This document shows, piece after piece, positions 49,008-58,490 of a DNA stretch of 64,000 bases. Under the pieces are notes generated by a model. That model had not been told where the DNA came from, made no database searches, and was given only the letters and a program-made list of their open reading frames with translations. Numbering within the stretch: position 1 is the first letter of the stretch; the number at the start of each line of letters is the position of its first letter. This DNA comes from Shewanella sp. SR44-3 (GTDB lineage: Bacteria; Pseudomonadota; Gammaproteobacteria; Enterobacterales; Shewanellaceae): positions 120,919 through 184,918 of the forward strand of contig NZ_JACJDV010000004.1 of NCBI RefSeq assembly GCF_014163735.1, read 5' to 3'. The position numbers and the translations under genes were made by a program.

Positions 49008-49832
49008 ATGGATTCTGCTGCACTGCTAAAAAAAATAGATCAGTTACCTCGTTTGCCCAAAGCGGTGAGCGAGCTGCTCGAAGCGGTAAATAATGATAAA
49101 AGTACCATTAAAGAGATATCGACTAAGGTTTCGCAAGATCCCTTGATGAGCGCCAGAGTGTTGAGGTTGGCCAACTCTTCTCACTATAGCCGTAACCGTG
49201 AGGTGGGTACTATAGATGAAGCCGTGGTACGTTTAGGCATGCAAACCTTAAGAACCTTAGTGATTGCTTCAGCTGTTATTGGTGCAGTACCTAAAGCGGA
49301 AAGTATTAATTTAGCTGATTTTTGGGGAGCAACTTTCGAAGTGGCGCTCTACAGCCAAGAGTTGGCTAAAAATACTATGATCCCTACTGATGAGGCCTTC
49401 ACTTGTGGAATTTTACACAGTATTGGTGACTTGCTCATAGCAAGTGCTGAGCCGCATGTGGCTAAACTCATTGCTGAAGCTGTGGCTGCTGGCGCTGACA
49501 AGCAAGACACTGAAGTTAAACTGCTTGATTTTGATGCGGCATCTATAGGCGCATTATTGGCTCAATCTTGGCGTTTTACTGACAAACTTGCCGCAGGCAT
49601 AGCGAATCAATACCAACCCAAAGGAGCCAAGCCATATTCTGAGCTGGCTGGGCTTATGTACATGGCTAAGACATTATTTCATAGTTGGGATGATATAGAG
49701 GATGATGGCATTACGAGTTGGCTTTCACAGCAAGCTGTGAATGCTGGGCTCAAGATGGATATGTCAGGTTTGGCGGCTAAGCTTATGAAAGTAAAAGGCT
49801 GTGGTTTAGAAATGGGTCAACAGCTGGCGTAA
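49008..49832 (+). CDS. HDOD-domain signalling protein
   Basis: The 274-residue protein is an HDOD domain: LPRLPKAVSELLEAVNNDKSTIKEISTKVSQDPLMSARVLRLANSSHY and GCILHSIGDLLIA are typical. HDOD proteins take part in signal transduction, often with cyclic-di-GMP or chemotaxis, but have no known catalysis. No other domain is attached. The ATG at 49008 has GGGAG seven bases upstream, preferred over a GTG at 48969. Confidence 0.88.
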   Translation: MDSAALLKKIDQLPRLPKAVSELLEAVNNDKSTIKEISTKVSQDPLMSARVLRLANSSHYSRNREVGTIDEAVVRLGMQTLRTLVIASAVIGAVPKAESINLADFWGATFEVALYSQELAKNTMIPTDEAFTCGILHSIGDLLIASAEPHVAKLIAEAVAAGADKQDTEVKLLDFDAASIGALLAQSWRFTDKLAAGIANQYQPKGAKPYSELAGLMYMAKTLFHSWDDIEDDGITSWLSQQAVNAGLKMDMSGLAAKLMKVKGCGLEMGQQLA

Positions 49833-49874
49833 GCGTCACAAGAAGAGTCATCAGTACTCAAATACAGCAGTGAA

Positions 49875-49909
49875 ATAAATAAGGTTAACTCATGGTTAGC
49901 CTTATTTAT
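49875..49909. terminator. Bidirectional terminator between the HDOD gene and the Lrp-type gene
   Basis: A 10-bp outer stem (ATAAATAAGG / CCTTATTTAT) continues with an inner TAAC/GTTA pair around a short loop. It lies between convergent genes and has A/T-rich flanks on both strands. Confidence 0.7.
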
Positions 49910-49923
49910 CGGATTGGTATAAT

Positions 49924-50352
49924 TCAGGCTTGGTTATTTATCCATTCACTTAATACCACATGAGTTTTGATTTTCACTATGTCGCTCTGCTCATCAATAA
50001 ATTCACGAATTTCATGTAAACGCCGCATAGATGATGCTTGGACATAGACAAGCAAATCCATGTCGCCAGTGATCCCCTGGCAGGTGACGATTTCTGGAAT
50101 AGTTTGAAAGACTTGAATAATATCTACGCAGTGAAGGCATTTATGCTGAATTTCGAAATACGCAGAGACGCCTTCTTTTTGTGACTCACTCAGTAGCACC
50201 TGATAGCCCCGAATAACGCCACTTTGTTCGAGTCGTTTAATTCTTTGAGTCACAGCACTACGGGACAAATTTACCGCGTCTGCGATATTCGACAGGCTTT
50301 GGCGGGCATCTTTCCTTAGAGTATTGATGATAAGTTGATCAAATTTATCCAC
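49924..50352 (-). CDS. Lrp/AsnC-family transcriptional regulator
   Basis: The 142-residue protein has an N-terminal helix-turn-helix (DKFDQLIINTLRKDARQSLSNIADAVNLSRSAVTQRIKRLEQSGVIRGY) and a C-terminal RAM ligand domain (GITGDMDLLVYVQASS). It is divergent from an amino acid exporter-like gene, so it probably senses an amino acid and controls that gene. A palindrome lies in the shared intergenic region. Confidence 0.92.
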   Translation of the reverse strand: MDKFDQLIINTLRKDARQSLSNIADAVNLSRSAVTQRIKRLEQSGVIRGYQVLLSESQKEGVSAYFEIQHKCLHCVDIIQVFQTIPEIVTCQGITGDMDLLVYVQASSMRRLHEIREFIDEQSDIVKIKTHVVLSEWINNQA

Positions 50353-50380
50353 ATTGACTCCGTCGTTTTGGTGGTTTTAG

Positions 50381-50392
50381 CCGAATATTCGG
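50381..50392. promoter_or_regulatory. Palindrome, possible operator of the Lrp-type regulator
   Basis: CCGAATATTCGG is a perfect 12-base palindrome in the 141-base divergent gap, 29 bases from the regulator start. Lrp-family sites are often AT-centred palindromes of this kind. Confidence 0.5.
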
Positions 50393-50493
50393 TCATTTTG
50401 TCGTTAAAATCGCTGCTTTTGATTGAAAACAACAGCAGTTTGTTAGGCCAAGTCATTCTATAATGCTGCCATTAATCACCATAGGCAGTAACG

Positions 50494-51753
50494 ATGAATC
50501 AAATTACAGCAACAATTGGCCGCTGGCAAGGCGCCGGATTGATGGCTACCACTTTGCTTGGCACTGGGGTTTTTATCCTCCCACAAATGACGATAGCCCT
50601 TGCTGGTGATGGTGCTTTGGTCGCTTGGCTTATTCTAACCTTAGCCATTATTCCTGTTGCTTTAGTGTTTGGCTTGCTTTCAAGCCGCTTCCCCCATGCT
50701 GGTGGTCCAGCTTATTTTATTGAGCGAGCATTCGGGCCAACTTTGGGTCGCACCATAGGGCTTATTTTTCTGTTGGTAATTCCCATCGGAGCACCTGCGG
50801 CTATCTTGATGACATTTCAATTCTTTAATGCCTTAGTGCCATTGTCTGGTTGGGGTCAAGTGGGGGTGGAACTTGGCATTGTTGGGCTATTATTTTTGCT
50901 TAATGTGCGCGGGATACAGGTGAGTGCCAAACTGCAATTTGCTTTGACCTTGGCGATTGTGGCCGTGGTAGTGACGCTATTTGGCGCTAGTGGCGCTAAT
51001 GCGAATCAATTTGAAGCATTATCCTTGAGCAATATTGAGTTTGATGGAGTCATGTTAGCCATGGGAGTCGGTTTTTGGAGCTTTCTTGGGGTAGAGGCTA
51101 TGACACATCTAGCCAATGATTTTCGCCGTCCAGAGAAAGATATGCTGCCAGCTATGATGATAGGCACAGTATTGGTAGGGATTATTTATCTTGCTTGTAC
51201 TTTATTGCTATTGATGTTGCCGACACCAACCGAGGGGGTGGCTATGATTGCTGCTTTTGACCATCTGCTGGGTGGTTATGGTGCGCAGGTGATAGGTATT
51301 CTAGGGATTGCCAGTGGTATCGCAACGGTAAATGTATACTGCGCCAGTGGTGCAAGATTATTGTGGAGTTTTAGCCGAGAAGGGATATTGCCTAAGTATT
51401 TTGACCAGTTGAATTCAGCTGGCGTACCATTAAGAGGCTTAGTGAGCTTGCTATTAGCCATGGCGGTAGTGATTGTATTGAGCTTTGTTACTGGCCAGGA
51501 GCTTGAGCATTTGATCGCTTGGAGCAACGGTATTTTTGTCATTATTTACTTGCTTGCCATGTTGTCCGCAGTGCGGTTACTGAGTAAACGCTTTTTGCCG
51601 TTGATCATCACAGGGTGCTTTTTCTGTCTTGGCCTAGGCTTCGCGCTAGGTTCACACATGTGGTATGCCATTCTTATGGTGCTAGTGATAGCGCCCTTTA
51701 TGTGGTGGCAGCATGGTCATTTGAGCCGCAAGCTGCTCAAGTTAAACATTTGA
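50494..51753 (+). CDS. YjeH-like APC-superfamily amino acid exporter
   Basis: The 419-residue protein has twelve hydrophobic segments and the start GRWQGAGLMATTLLGTGVFILPQM, like E. coli YjeH, which exports methionine and branched-chain amino acids. SRFPHAGGPAYFIERAFG and FWSFLGVEAMTHLANDFRRPEKDM are APC signatures. Divergent placement from an Lrp-type gene fits substrate-induced export. The actual substrate is inferred only. Confidence 0.85.
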   Translation: MNQITATIGRWQGAGLMATTLLGTGVFILPQMTIALAGDGALVAWLILTLAIIPVALVFGLLSSRFPHAGGPAYFIERAFGPTLGRTIGLIFLLVIPIGAPAAILMTFQFFNALVPLSGWGQVGVELGIVGLLFLLNVRGIQVSAKLQFALTLAIVAVVVTLFGASGANANQFEALSLSNIEFDGVMLAMGVGFWSFLGVEAMTHLANDFRRPEKDMLPAMMIGTVLVGIIYLACTLLLLMLPTPTEGVAMIAAFDHLLGGYGAQVIGILGIASGIATVNVYCASGARLLWSFSREGILPKYFDQLNSAGVPLRGLVSLLLAMAVVIVLSFVTGQELEHLIAWSNGIFVIIYLLAMLSAVRLLSKRFLPLIITGCFFCLGLGFALGSHMWYAILMVLVIAPFMWWQHGHLSRKLLKLNI

Positions 51754-51781
51754 TAGACTATGGATGATTGATAACCGCTTG

Positions 51782-52237
51782 CTAACCTGGGATATCAGGG
51801 TTAGCTTGGTTTCTCAATTGAATAAGCTCGCTATGTTTAAGGTGCAGCAAATCGGCGACACGTCTAATGATTTGATCTTCATATTGGCACAGAGTGTCAT
51901 CAATGAAAGATAGCTCCCACATACTTAGCACTAAGGTCTGCTTCTGTTCTAGGTTGAAATGCGCATTAATCTGCTCAGTAAACTCAAACAAGGATGTGGC
52001 ATTGTGATGGGCTTGTTGTCCCTGCTCGAATAACGCTTTGGCTTGCTCTGCAGATAAATTAAAGCGGGTTTGCAGCACGTCGAGTAAATGAGTTATTTCA
52101 TCTGGACTAATATGATCATCAGCATTAATTACTTCGATAAGCAAACTCACAGTAGCTAGGTTGAGCTGATGGGCTTTCTCGGCAGGGCTTAGGGTGTGGC
52201 AATCTAGTTGTAGTAATTGCATCAATTTGGCGATCAT
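51782..52237 (-). CDS. TerB-like (tellurite resistance) family protein
   Basis: The 151-residue all-helical protein has the TerB pattern, including LIEVINADDHISPDEITHLLDVL and MWELSFIDDTLCQYEDQIIRRVADLLHL. The paired acidic segments may bind metal. No other ter genes are present, so tellurite resistance itself is not implied. Convergent with the exporter gene. Confidence 0.85.
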   Translation of the reverse strand: MIAKLMQLLQLDCHTLSPAEKAHQLNLATVSLLIEVINADDHISPDEITHLLDVLQTRFNLSAEQAKALFEQGQQAHHNATSLFEFTEQINAHFNLEQKQTLVLSMWELSFIDDTLCQYEDQIIRRVADLLHLKHSELIQLRNQANPDIPG

Positions 52238-52614
52238 AGGTTTACCTCATCAAATGTGATTGACTCATTTAATACCAAGCGTATTACTTATCTAACGCTT
52301 ATCAGCTTAATACTATTCAACCTCAGATCAGGATAATAAATATATAAAACAGCTCTTTGCGCCGACAACTGCGTTATTCTTTTACACGAGAAGACGGGCA
52401 ATTGGCTAGCTATTAACAGGTAAACTCGCCTTGTTATCAGTACAAAGTTCAAGTTTGAGTGCTAGATGTTGAATTTAGGCTGTTTCAACAACATTTATTC
52501 ATCTCTTAACCTGAGTTGAGATTATTCAATATCATTGACTACCTGCGACATGGGCCGCAGATAATAATTTGATTATATTAACTGTTGTTTAATCAGTTCT
52601 TGGTTGTTCAGCGA
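52238..52614. other. Intergenic region between the TerB-like and DUF2780-like genes
   Basis: These 377 bases separate two minus-strand genes. An inverted repeat AAGCGT-N12-ACGCTT (52277-52300) is visible. No gene or clear terminator was recognised. The promoter of the TerB-like gene should be near 52250-52300. Confidence 0.5.
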
Positions 52615-53184
52615 CTATAGGGCGTTCAAGCCTTTCATTAATAAATCTGCCGTGGCGCCACCCTCTTGAGATTGCAGATAGGTTTTAGCAATGTCGACCA
52701 TAGGTACAATCAGATCTTTTGGGATCCCAAGCTTTTCAAAGCTGTCATACACCATGGCACCGCCCTTTAATGAGCTGCCTAAGTCACCACCAACTTGTGA
52801 AAGTAGCCCAGACATACCTGAAGATTTAGCTAACGTGGGGGCAGCGGCTAATAAGGTATCCATATTAGTAATTTGCTTGCTTAAGCTGGCAAAATCTTGG
52901 CTGCCTAATTGGCTTTTTGCTAAGGTCATTAAGCTACCTAAACCCCCTTGCGCTTGAGCTTCATTTAAATTCAGTTGTGACATGACATTATTGATCAAGC
53001 TATGGGCTTCTGGACTATTGGCCATTTTAGTTATTGAGTTTAAGCTGTCTGTGTTGCTTATAACTGTATCTGCTTTAGGAATAAGGTCGTTAAGGCTCGC
53101 TGCATGAATCGGTAAGCTAAGGCTAAGTAAGATGCCAGCCACAATTGTGGCTTTAGGGCTAAATGGGTGGGTAAACATGTTCAT
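52615..53184 (-). CDS. DUF2780-like secreted protein
   Basis: The 189-residue protein has a signal peptide (about residues 1-28, ending PIHA) and a helical mature part with repeated AQGGLGSLMTLAKSQLG and SGMSGLLSQVGGDLGSSLKGGAMVYDSFEKLG segments. I read this as a DUF2780 member. It has no known function; export to the periplasm is the only solid statement. The ATG at 53184 has TTGGAG upstream. Confidence 0.75.
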   Translation of the reverse strand: MNMFTHPFSPKATIVAGILLSLSLPIHAASLNDLIPKADTVISNTDSLNSITKMANSPEAHSLINNVMSQLNLNEAQAQGGLGSLMTLAKSQLGSQDFASLSKQITNMDTLLAAAPTLAKSSGMSGLLSQVGGDLGSSLKGGAMVYDSFEKLGIPKDLIVPMVDIAKTYLQSQEGGATADLLMKGLNAL

Positions 53185-53453
53185 AAAAAACTCCAAAAAA
53201 TAATAAAAGCCGCAGGAGTGAAGGCCAAACCGACTTGATTATGGATCAAGTATTGGCACATTTTACCCTGAGTCATGGGCCTTGCTATAGTGATATGATC
53301 AGCATCGACAAGGCTAATGATACCCTCAGTGATGATTTTGTGACAGGAGATAAGCAGAACTTGTGCTTAATGTGATTTGTCTTGTGCAATGTCAGATTTT
53401 TTTCGGTATCCTAAGCCACTTAATTTTAGCCCTATAGATGATTGGAATTTCCT

Positions 53454-54167
53454 ATGTCGCTGTCTGCCATTTTGACTGAAGCATATAACTTTTTTCGTAA
53501 CCACGTAAGCCAGCTTGCAGCGTTGACTTTGCCATTTTTGTTGATCCAGGTGATGCTCCAGTTATGGCTAGGGCAAGAAATGCTCCAAGCAGATCTTGAA
53601 AACCCAGTATTCGGCCCTATTCATGGCGCTGCTATGATGGTCTTATTGGTGACGTTCTCCATCTTGATAGCCGCGCTAACCTTGTATTTGCAAATACGTT
53701 CAGAAGGCCATGATCTCAAGCCGTTAGCAATTATTAAGGCCAGCATTCCTTTTGTGCCACCGTTATTGTTAGCTGGGGTGTTTTCAGGGTTAGCTGTCCT
53801 AGCCCCTGTGATGCTGTTTGCTGCATTTGGTCCTTTTTGGATCATAGGCTTAGTCGTCAGCTTTTACTTGTTTTCACGTTTAGCGTATGTGAACTTTATG
53901 GTAATAGTAGAGCGATTAACTCCCCTGGATGCCATTAAAACCAGCTTTGTGTTTAGCGGCCCATTAGTGCTTAAAACCATTGCGGTTATTTCGCTTTATA
54001 TCCCATTGTCTTTATTAGGCGGTGGGTTAGTCAAGCTCTCAGAAGCGGGTGGTTTACCTGTGCAGCTTATCATTGAAGTGGCGGTGGCATTTTTAGGCTT
54101 ATTCGTGAATGTTGCCTTGTATCGCTTATATATGGTGGCCCGCTCAACGGATAAAACCGAATCATAA
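53454..54167 (+). CDS. YciC-like inner membrane protein (UPF0259)
   Basis: The 237-residue protein has six hydrophobic segments and the YciC-type start MSLSAILTEAYNFFRNHVSQLAALTLPFLLIQ. YciC family members are inner-membrane proteins of uncertain role, linked in E. coli to envelope stress. The ATG at 53454 is chosen; an in-frame start four codons upstream is possible. Confidence 0.82.
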   Translation: MSLSAILTEAYNFFRNHVSQLAALTLPFLLIQVMLQLWLGQEMLQADLENPVFGPIHGAAMMVLLVTFSILIAALTLYLQIRSEGHDLKPLAIIKASIPFVPPLLLAGVFSGLAVLAPVMLFAAFGPFWIIGLVVSFYLFSRLAYVNFMVIVERLTPLDAIKTSFVFSGPLVLKTIAVISLYIPLSLLGGGLVKLSEAGGLPVQLIIEVAVAFLGLFVNVALYRLYMVARSTDKTES

Positions 54168-54198
54168 AGATGCATTAACGTGCAAAGTTAAACACAAA

Positions 54199-54220
54199 AA
54201 ACACCTCAATTGAGGTGTTT
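54199..54220 (+). terminator. Terminator after the YciC-like gene
   Basis: A perfect 22-base palindrome (AAACACCTCAA and its complement) is followed by a T run on the plus strand, 32 bases past the stop. Confidence 0.93.
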
Positions 54221-54254
54221 TTTTATGGCTGGATTACGCCACTTTATTCTGGTC

Positions 54255-54545
54255 TTAGCGCTGAGTCGTTGAAGGTATTTTGGGCAGAATTTCTATATTG
54301 GGCTGGGATTTATAAATATTTTTCTGAGGTATTTTAGGGTATGGCTGACCAGCCTTAGGGGGTAAATAGTGGCGGCTAAAGCGGCGCAGCCCTATGGCGG
54401 CGATTAAAGCAGCAATAAGAGCAAGGGGTAAAACTAACGGCAATAACACCAATCCCATAAGACCAAATAGTGAGCAATAACTCAATGCCAATAAAGGCGG
54501 CATGGCCTTGAGCTTAAGTTTCAGCTCATCAAAGTTGAACCCCAT
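54255..54545 (-). CDS. Small hypothetical membrane protein
   Basis: The 96-residue protein has two close hydrophobic segments (about residues 15-32 and 34-51), then a basic, proline-rich tail (RRFSRHYLPPKAGQPYPKIPQK). No family was recognised. The composition is plausible for a real gene and it fills the space between two well-defined genes. Confidence 0.6.
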   Translation of the reverse strand: MGFNFDELKLKLKAMPPLLALSYCSLFGLMGLVLLPLVLPLALIAALIAAIGLRRFSRHYLPPKAGQPYPKIPQKNIYKSQPNIEILPKIPSTTQR

Positions 54546-54766
54546 AAATCCTCGATATTGTTTTAGTGTTGCTGAGCTCTAGTTATCTTACTTGATGCAT
54601 GTGAATGCAGCGATAACTCAGCGTTGGCAGTTTGCCACACTATAGAGTGCTAAATGTGAGCCAAAGTTCAAATTTTTTACATTGAAGGCAGTTATTTAGT
54701 GTTATCGGCTTAATATAGCGTCAGTTTGCAACTAGGCTCATTAGCTGTGGTACGTTCACTGTGCCG

Positions 54767-55735
54767 TTAGTTGTGATGTTTGGTGATGGCTTTGGCTGCG
54801 CTACTGACTATCATCTCCCGCATCCATTGATGTCCAGGCTCTTGATTGTTGCGCTCATGCCACAGCAGCACATAAGTCATAGGGGTAAACTCCATAGGCA
54901 ATGGAATTTCTTCCAACCCATAGAGCTGCTTGGCATGGCGGGCAAAGCTTGAGGGTAAGGTGAAAATCAGCTCGCTGTGGGCACAGATACTGGCGGCGCC
55001 GTAAAAATCTGGCACTGTAGTGCAAATATTACGATGCAAATTCATGCTGGCAAGGTGGTAATCCAGGGCCCACCAATCGTTACCTTCACAGCGTACTTGT
55101 ACGTGCGGCATGGCTAAGTACTGATGCTGATCCCATTGGTCGTTAGCCACCTGAGTTAATATGCTGTGACCTTTGCGCACCAAGCACACTTGGAAATCAT
55201 TAAATAGAATTTGATGCTCAAGCCCATCGGGTAGCTGCTCTACTCGGAAATTGGAATGGGGGTGCATATCTCGTCCAGCAATGCCAAAGTCAATTTGGCC
55301 TTGCAGTAAATCTTGCATCGACTTTTCAGTCCACAGATAAGAGTCTAATTTTAGCTGGGGTGCATTTTCCAATAATGGCCCGATAAAGTAAGGGATTAAA
55401 GTTTCATAGGCACTTTCCACCATGGAAAAAGAGAATTGCCTGTGACTGCTGGCAGGGGTAAAGGTAGGCGGTTGAGTCAATTGGTATAAGTGCTGTAATA
55501 CCCCAGGTAATTTTTGTGCCAACACTACCGCGTGTGCAGTAGGCTTAAGGCCATGGGCAGTGCGTTGAAATAACGGGTCATCGAGTGTATCTCGCAGGCG
55601 ATTCAAGCTCTTGCTCAATGCCGACTGGCTCAGGTGTAAGCGGTTGGCTGCGCGAGTGACACTTTGCTCTTCTAGCAAGACTTGCAGAATAACTAATAAG
55701 TTAAGATCGATACGCGCCAAGTTATCTAGATTCAT
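54767..55735 (-). CDS. LysR-family transcriptional regulator
   Basis: The 322-residue protein has the N-terminal winged helix (LLVILQVLLEEQSVTRAANRLHLSQSALSKSLNRLRDTLDDPLFQRT) and a LysR substrate-binding domain. The HTH is of the NodD/LeuO-like subgroup with ARIDLNLL at the start. It is divergent from a Bcr/CflA transporter and probably regulates it. Confidence 0.93.
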   Translation of the reverse strand: MNLDNLARIDLNLLVILQVLLEEQSVTRAANRLHLSQSALSKSLNRLRDTLDDPLFQRTAHGLKPTAHAVVLAQKLPGVLQHLYQLTQPPTFTPASSHRQFSFSMVESAYETLIPYFIGPLLENAPQLKLDSYLWTEKSMQDLLQGQIDFGIAGRDMHPHSNFRVEQLPDGLEHQILFNDFQVCLVRKGHSILTQVANDQWDQHQYLAMPHVQVRCEGNDWWALDYHLASMNLHRNICTTVPDFYGAASICAHSELIFTLPSSFARHAKQLYGLEEIPLPMEFTPMTYVLLWHERNNQEPGHQWMREMIVSSAAKAITKHHN

Positions 55736-55781
55736 AGATATTCCTTAAGGGAAATTCAGTTTGGAAATTATACCATTTCTG

Positions 55782-55794
55782 TTCATATCATGAA
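55782..55794. promoter_or_regulatory. Possible LysR-type operator
   Basis: TTCAT-ATC-ATGAA is a palindrome with T-N11-A spacing, the LysR consensus, in the 113-base gap between the regulator and the divergent transporter. Confidence 0.5.
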
Positions 55795-55848
55795 TCACTT
55801 AACATAGCGGCTGTAAATTTTAGTCATAAGTAATAAAAGAGAAACATA

Positions 55849-57057
55849 ATGCGTCGTAATCTATTACCCATATTGATGTCTATGGTGGTGCTTAGCCCCT
55901 TGGCTATCGACATCTATTTACCTGCTATGCCAACCATGGCTGTGGATTACGCTGTGTCTGACAGTGAAATTCAATCGACGCTGGTGTTGTTCTTGTTTGC
56001 CATGGGCGTAGGACAAATATTAATTGGTCCACTAGCCGACAGATTTGGTCGCCGTCCAATCGCCCTATTCGGCATTGTGCTTTACGGTGCCAGCAGCTTA
56101 TTAGCCGCCGCATCGGTGGACTTTTACTGGTTGCAAATCGCTCGGGTATTGCAAGGATTGGCAGCCTGCTCCACCTCTATAGTGGTGTTTAGTGCGGTGC
56201 GTGATTGCTATAGCGCCAAAGAGAGCATGACTATGTACAGCTACCTCAATGGCGCTATTTGCGTTATTCCGGCCTTAGCCCCGACCTTTGGTGGCTTGCT
56301 GGCATTGGAGTTCGGCTGGCGTTCAACCTTCATGTTTATGGCCTTGTATGCGGTATTTGTGCTCTTGTTTGTGGGCTACCGCTTCCCCGAAACTCGGCCG
56401 TTAAATACCGACAGCCATGGTCCTTTGTATCGTTGGTCACGCTACAAGCCTGTGGTGTCTAACGTGCATTTTATGTTCTATGCCCTAGTGTGTATGGCGG
56501 CGATGGCCTCTATTTTAGCCTACGTGTCTTACTCGCCAGTGTGGTTAATTGGTGGTTTAGGGATCTCTGAATTAATGTTCAGTGGCTTGTTTGGTTTAAA
56601 CGCCTTCGTGAATGTGGCCGCGTGTTTTGCCGCCCCAGTATTAGTGAGTAAATTGGGCAACCGTAACAGCGTGATTTTAGCCTTATCATTAATGCTAAGT
56701 GCTTCAGTCATTGAAGCTAGCTTACAGCTGATGTTCACCCTAGAGGGTATCGCTGGCGCTTTGGCCTTTATGTTACCTATGATGCTGTTGTGTATCGGCT
56801 TTGCTCTTCTTCTTGGCCCAGCGACAACTATGGCATTGGCAGGCTTTGGCGAGCGAGCAGGCACAGCGACCGCCATGTTAGGTTTTATTCAGATGAGTGG
56901 TGCCGCGCTGTTGACTGGCTTAATCCAGTTAACCTCAATACCCGCACCTTATGCGGTTGCCCTGATTATGGGCGGCTTAAGCACGATACTGCTGTTAATG
57001 ATGGCGACAAAAGGCCTATCTCATTGGCATCAAGAGCGCTTACACCCTGAGCATTAA
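55849..57057 (+). CDS. Bcr/CflA-family MFS drug efflux transporter
   Basis: The 402-residue protein has twelve hydrophobic segments. The start LSPLAIDIYLPAMPTMA and the loop GPLADRFGRRPIALFG are typical of the 12-TM DHA1 Bcr/CflA transporters (bicyclomycin, chloramphenicol and others). Actual substrate is unknown. Expression is probably controlled by the divergent LysR-type gene. Confidence 0.92.
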   Translation: MRRNLLPILMSMVVLSPLAIDIYLPAMPTMAVDYAVSDSEIQSTLVLFLFAMGVGQILIGPLADRFGRRPIALFGIVLYGASSLLAAASVDFYWLQIARVLQGLAACSTSIVVFSAVRDCYSAKESMTMYSYLNGAICVIPALAPTFGGLLALEFGWRSTFMFMALYAVFVLLFVGYRFPETRPLNTDSHGPLYRWSRYKPVVSNVHFMFYALVCMAAMASILAYVSYSPVWLIGGLGISELMFSGLFGLNAFVNVAACFAAPVLVSKLGNRNSVILALSLMLSASVIEASLQLMFTLEGIAGALAFMLPMMLLCIGFALLLGPATTMALAGFGERAGTATAMLGFIQMSGAALLTGLIQLTSIPAPYAVALIMGGLSTILLLMMATKGLSHWHQERLHPEH

Positions 57058-57178
57058 CAGGGTTGGCATGAGTTAACGCTTCGTTTTTGCAACACCCTTT
57101 GCGCCCAGATTTTGCTAACCACAAAACCTGGGTTTTTTTTTGCTACAATGGCACCACGAGCCGATTTGAGATTTTTCT

Positions 57179-57856
57179 GTGTCACGCATCTATTGCCAAC
57201 GCTGTCAGTATCCCCAAAATGCCTGCCTGTGCACACATTTACAGACCATAAGTTGCGATACTCAAGTGATTATCATGCAGCATCCTTCTGAGGTTGGTCA
57301 GAGTAAAAACACCGTGCACTTATTGGGTTTAGTGTTGCCTGCAATGCGTCGTTATGTGGGGGAGTCGGCCGCAGATTTTGCGGCGCTACGTCAGGAGCTT
57401 GCACTGCAACATTGCTATTTGGTTTACCCCAGCGAACACAGTAAAAGCGCCGAGCAATTAAGCGTTGAACTGGCGAGCACTGGGATTATTGCGGCAAATT
57501 TGGCGAGTGCTAATTTGGTAAACCAAGCTGGCGATGAGAAACCCGCAGCCCAGGCTCTTATCAGCATCATATTGCTCGATGGCACCTGGCGAAAAGCCTA
57601 CCGTATGCTGCAATTAAATCCTTGGCTGCTAACGCTCCCTTCATTACACTTAAATTTTGAGGGACAGTCACAATATCGGATCCGTAAATCATCGCGAAGC
57701 GACAGTTTATCCACCTTAGAAGCAGCGGCTTATACCTTAAAAGCCCTCGAACCCAATATTGATATTGAACCGATACTTAAGTTGTTTGATGCCATGGTAC
57801 AAACTCGCCTCGATGCTATGCCAGCAAAGGTCAGGGCCCGTTATGATGATAAATAG
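57179..57856 (+). CDS. tapT: DTW-domain tRNA-uridine aminocarboxypropyltransferase
   Basis: TapT (YfiP) adds a 3-amino-3-carboxypropyl group to uridine 47 of tRNA. The 225-residue protein has an N-terminal cysteine cluster (YCQRCQYPQNACLC), the LLDGTWRKAYRM segment holding the DTW motif (here DGTW) and YRIRKSSRSDSLSTLEAAAY. The start is GTG at 57179. A weak hairpin with T run lies just upstream and may end the transporter transcript. Confidence 0.9.
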   Translation: MSRIYCQRCQYPQNACLCTHLQTISCDTQVIIMQHPSEVGQSKNTVHLLGLVLPAMRRYVGESAADFAALRQELALQHCYLVYPSEHSKSAEQLSVELASTGIIAANLASANLVNQAGDEKPAAQALISIILLDGTWRKAYRMLQLNPWLLTLPSLHLNFEGQSQYRIRKSSRSDSLSTLEAAAYTLKALEPNIDIEPILKLFDAMVQTRLDAMPAKVRARYDDK

Positions 57857-57875
57857 ATAAAAATAGGGAAATGTT

Positions 57876-58331
57876 ATGTCGCGAATTTATCAACAATACC
57901 TAAGATCCCACTTGGCGCAAAGGCGCTGGGCATTGACCGCCATAGCGCCACTGATGTTTTGCTCACCGCTATTGGCGCAAGATAAACCCGTCATTAAGCT
58001 TAAAGCCCCGCTTAACAGTGAGCAAACCTTGGAAGCTAAGGTGGATGCTGCTCGAGATATATCATATAAGACTGAGCAGGTGCAGCTGAAAAAAGCCCGT
58101 CAAGGGGATCAAGCTTTACAGTTAAAAGCCCACAAAATTCTTAAGCAACAACAGAGCAATGCCTGGCAAGTCGAGCAGCAAGGTAAGGCCGAGCAAGGAT
58201 TTAAAGCCCGAAAAAGCCGTGAACAAAGCTATCTAAAAGCCGCCCGACAAGCCGCAACCCAAGAAAAGAAAATAACAGCACCCCAAGAAGCCGTCAGCGA
58301 CAAACCAGCACAGCCCAAGCAGCAGAATTAA
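57876..58331 (+). CDS. Secreted Lys/Gln-rich hypothetical protein
   Basis: The 151-residue protein has an N-terminal signal peptide (about residues 18-35, ending LLAQ). The mature part is almost entirely Lys, Gln, Ala and Glu and is predicted by eye to be helical or disordered (KARQGDQALQLKAHKILKQQQ). No family is recognised. It follows tapT by 19 bases and has GGGAA before the ATG, so co-transcription is likely. Confidence 0.65.
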   Translation: MSRIYQQYLRSHLAQRRWALTAIAPLMFCSPLLAQDKPVIKLKAPLNSEQTLEAKVDAARDISYKTEQVQLKKARQGDQALQLKAHKILKQQQSNAWQVEQQGKAEQGFKARKSREQSYLKAARQAATQEKKITAPQEAVSDKPAQPKQQN

Positions 58332-58490
58332 GCGAGTTTCGACAGGCGAGCTCAGCTTAAAAAAATGCTCAGCGTGACTGTTTTTTGAGATGGAAAAATA
58401 CTTCAAAAAGTCTGTGACTGAACCTTTGGCATACAGGCTTGTCTTTTTTAGCTTGTGTGTAACTGTTTGGTTTAAAGGACCACATCTAAA

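Noticed and set aside
57100..57140. Strong terminator between the MFS gene and tapT
   Set aside because: Only a 5-base CCCAG/CTGGG stem with a long loop before the T run is seen; too weak to annotate as such.
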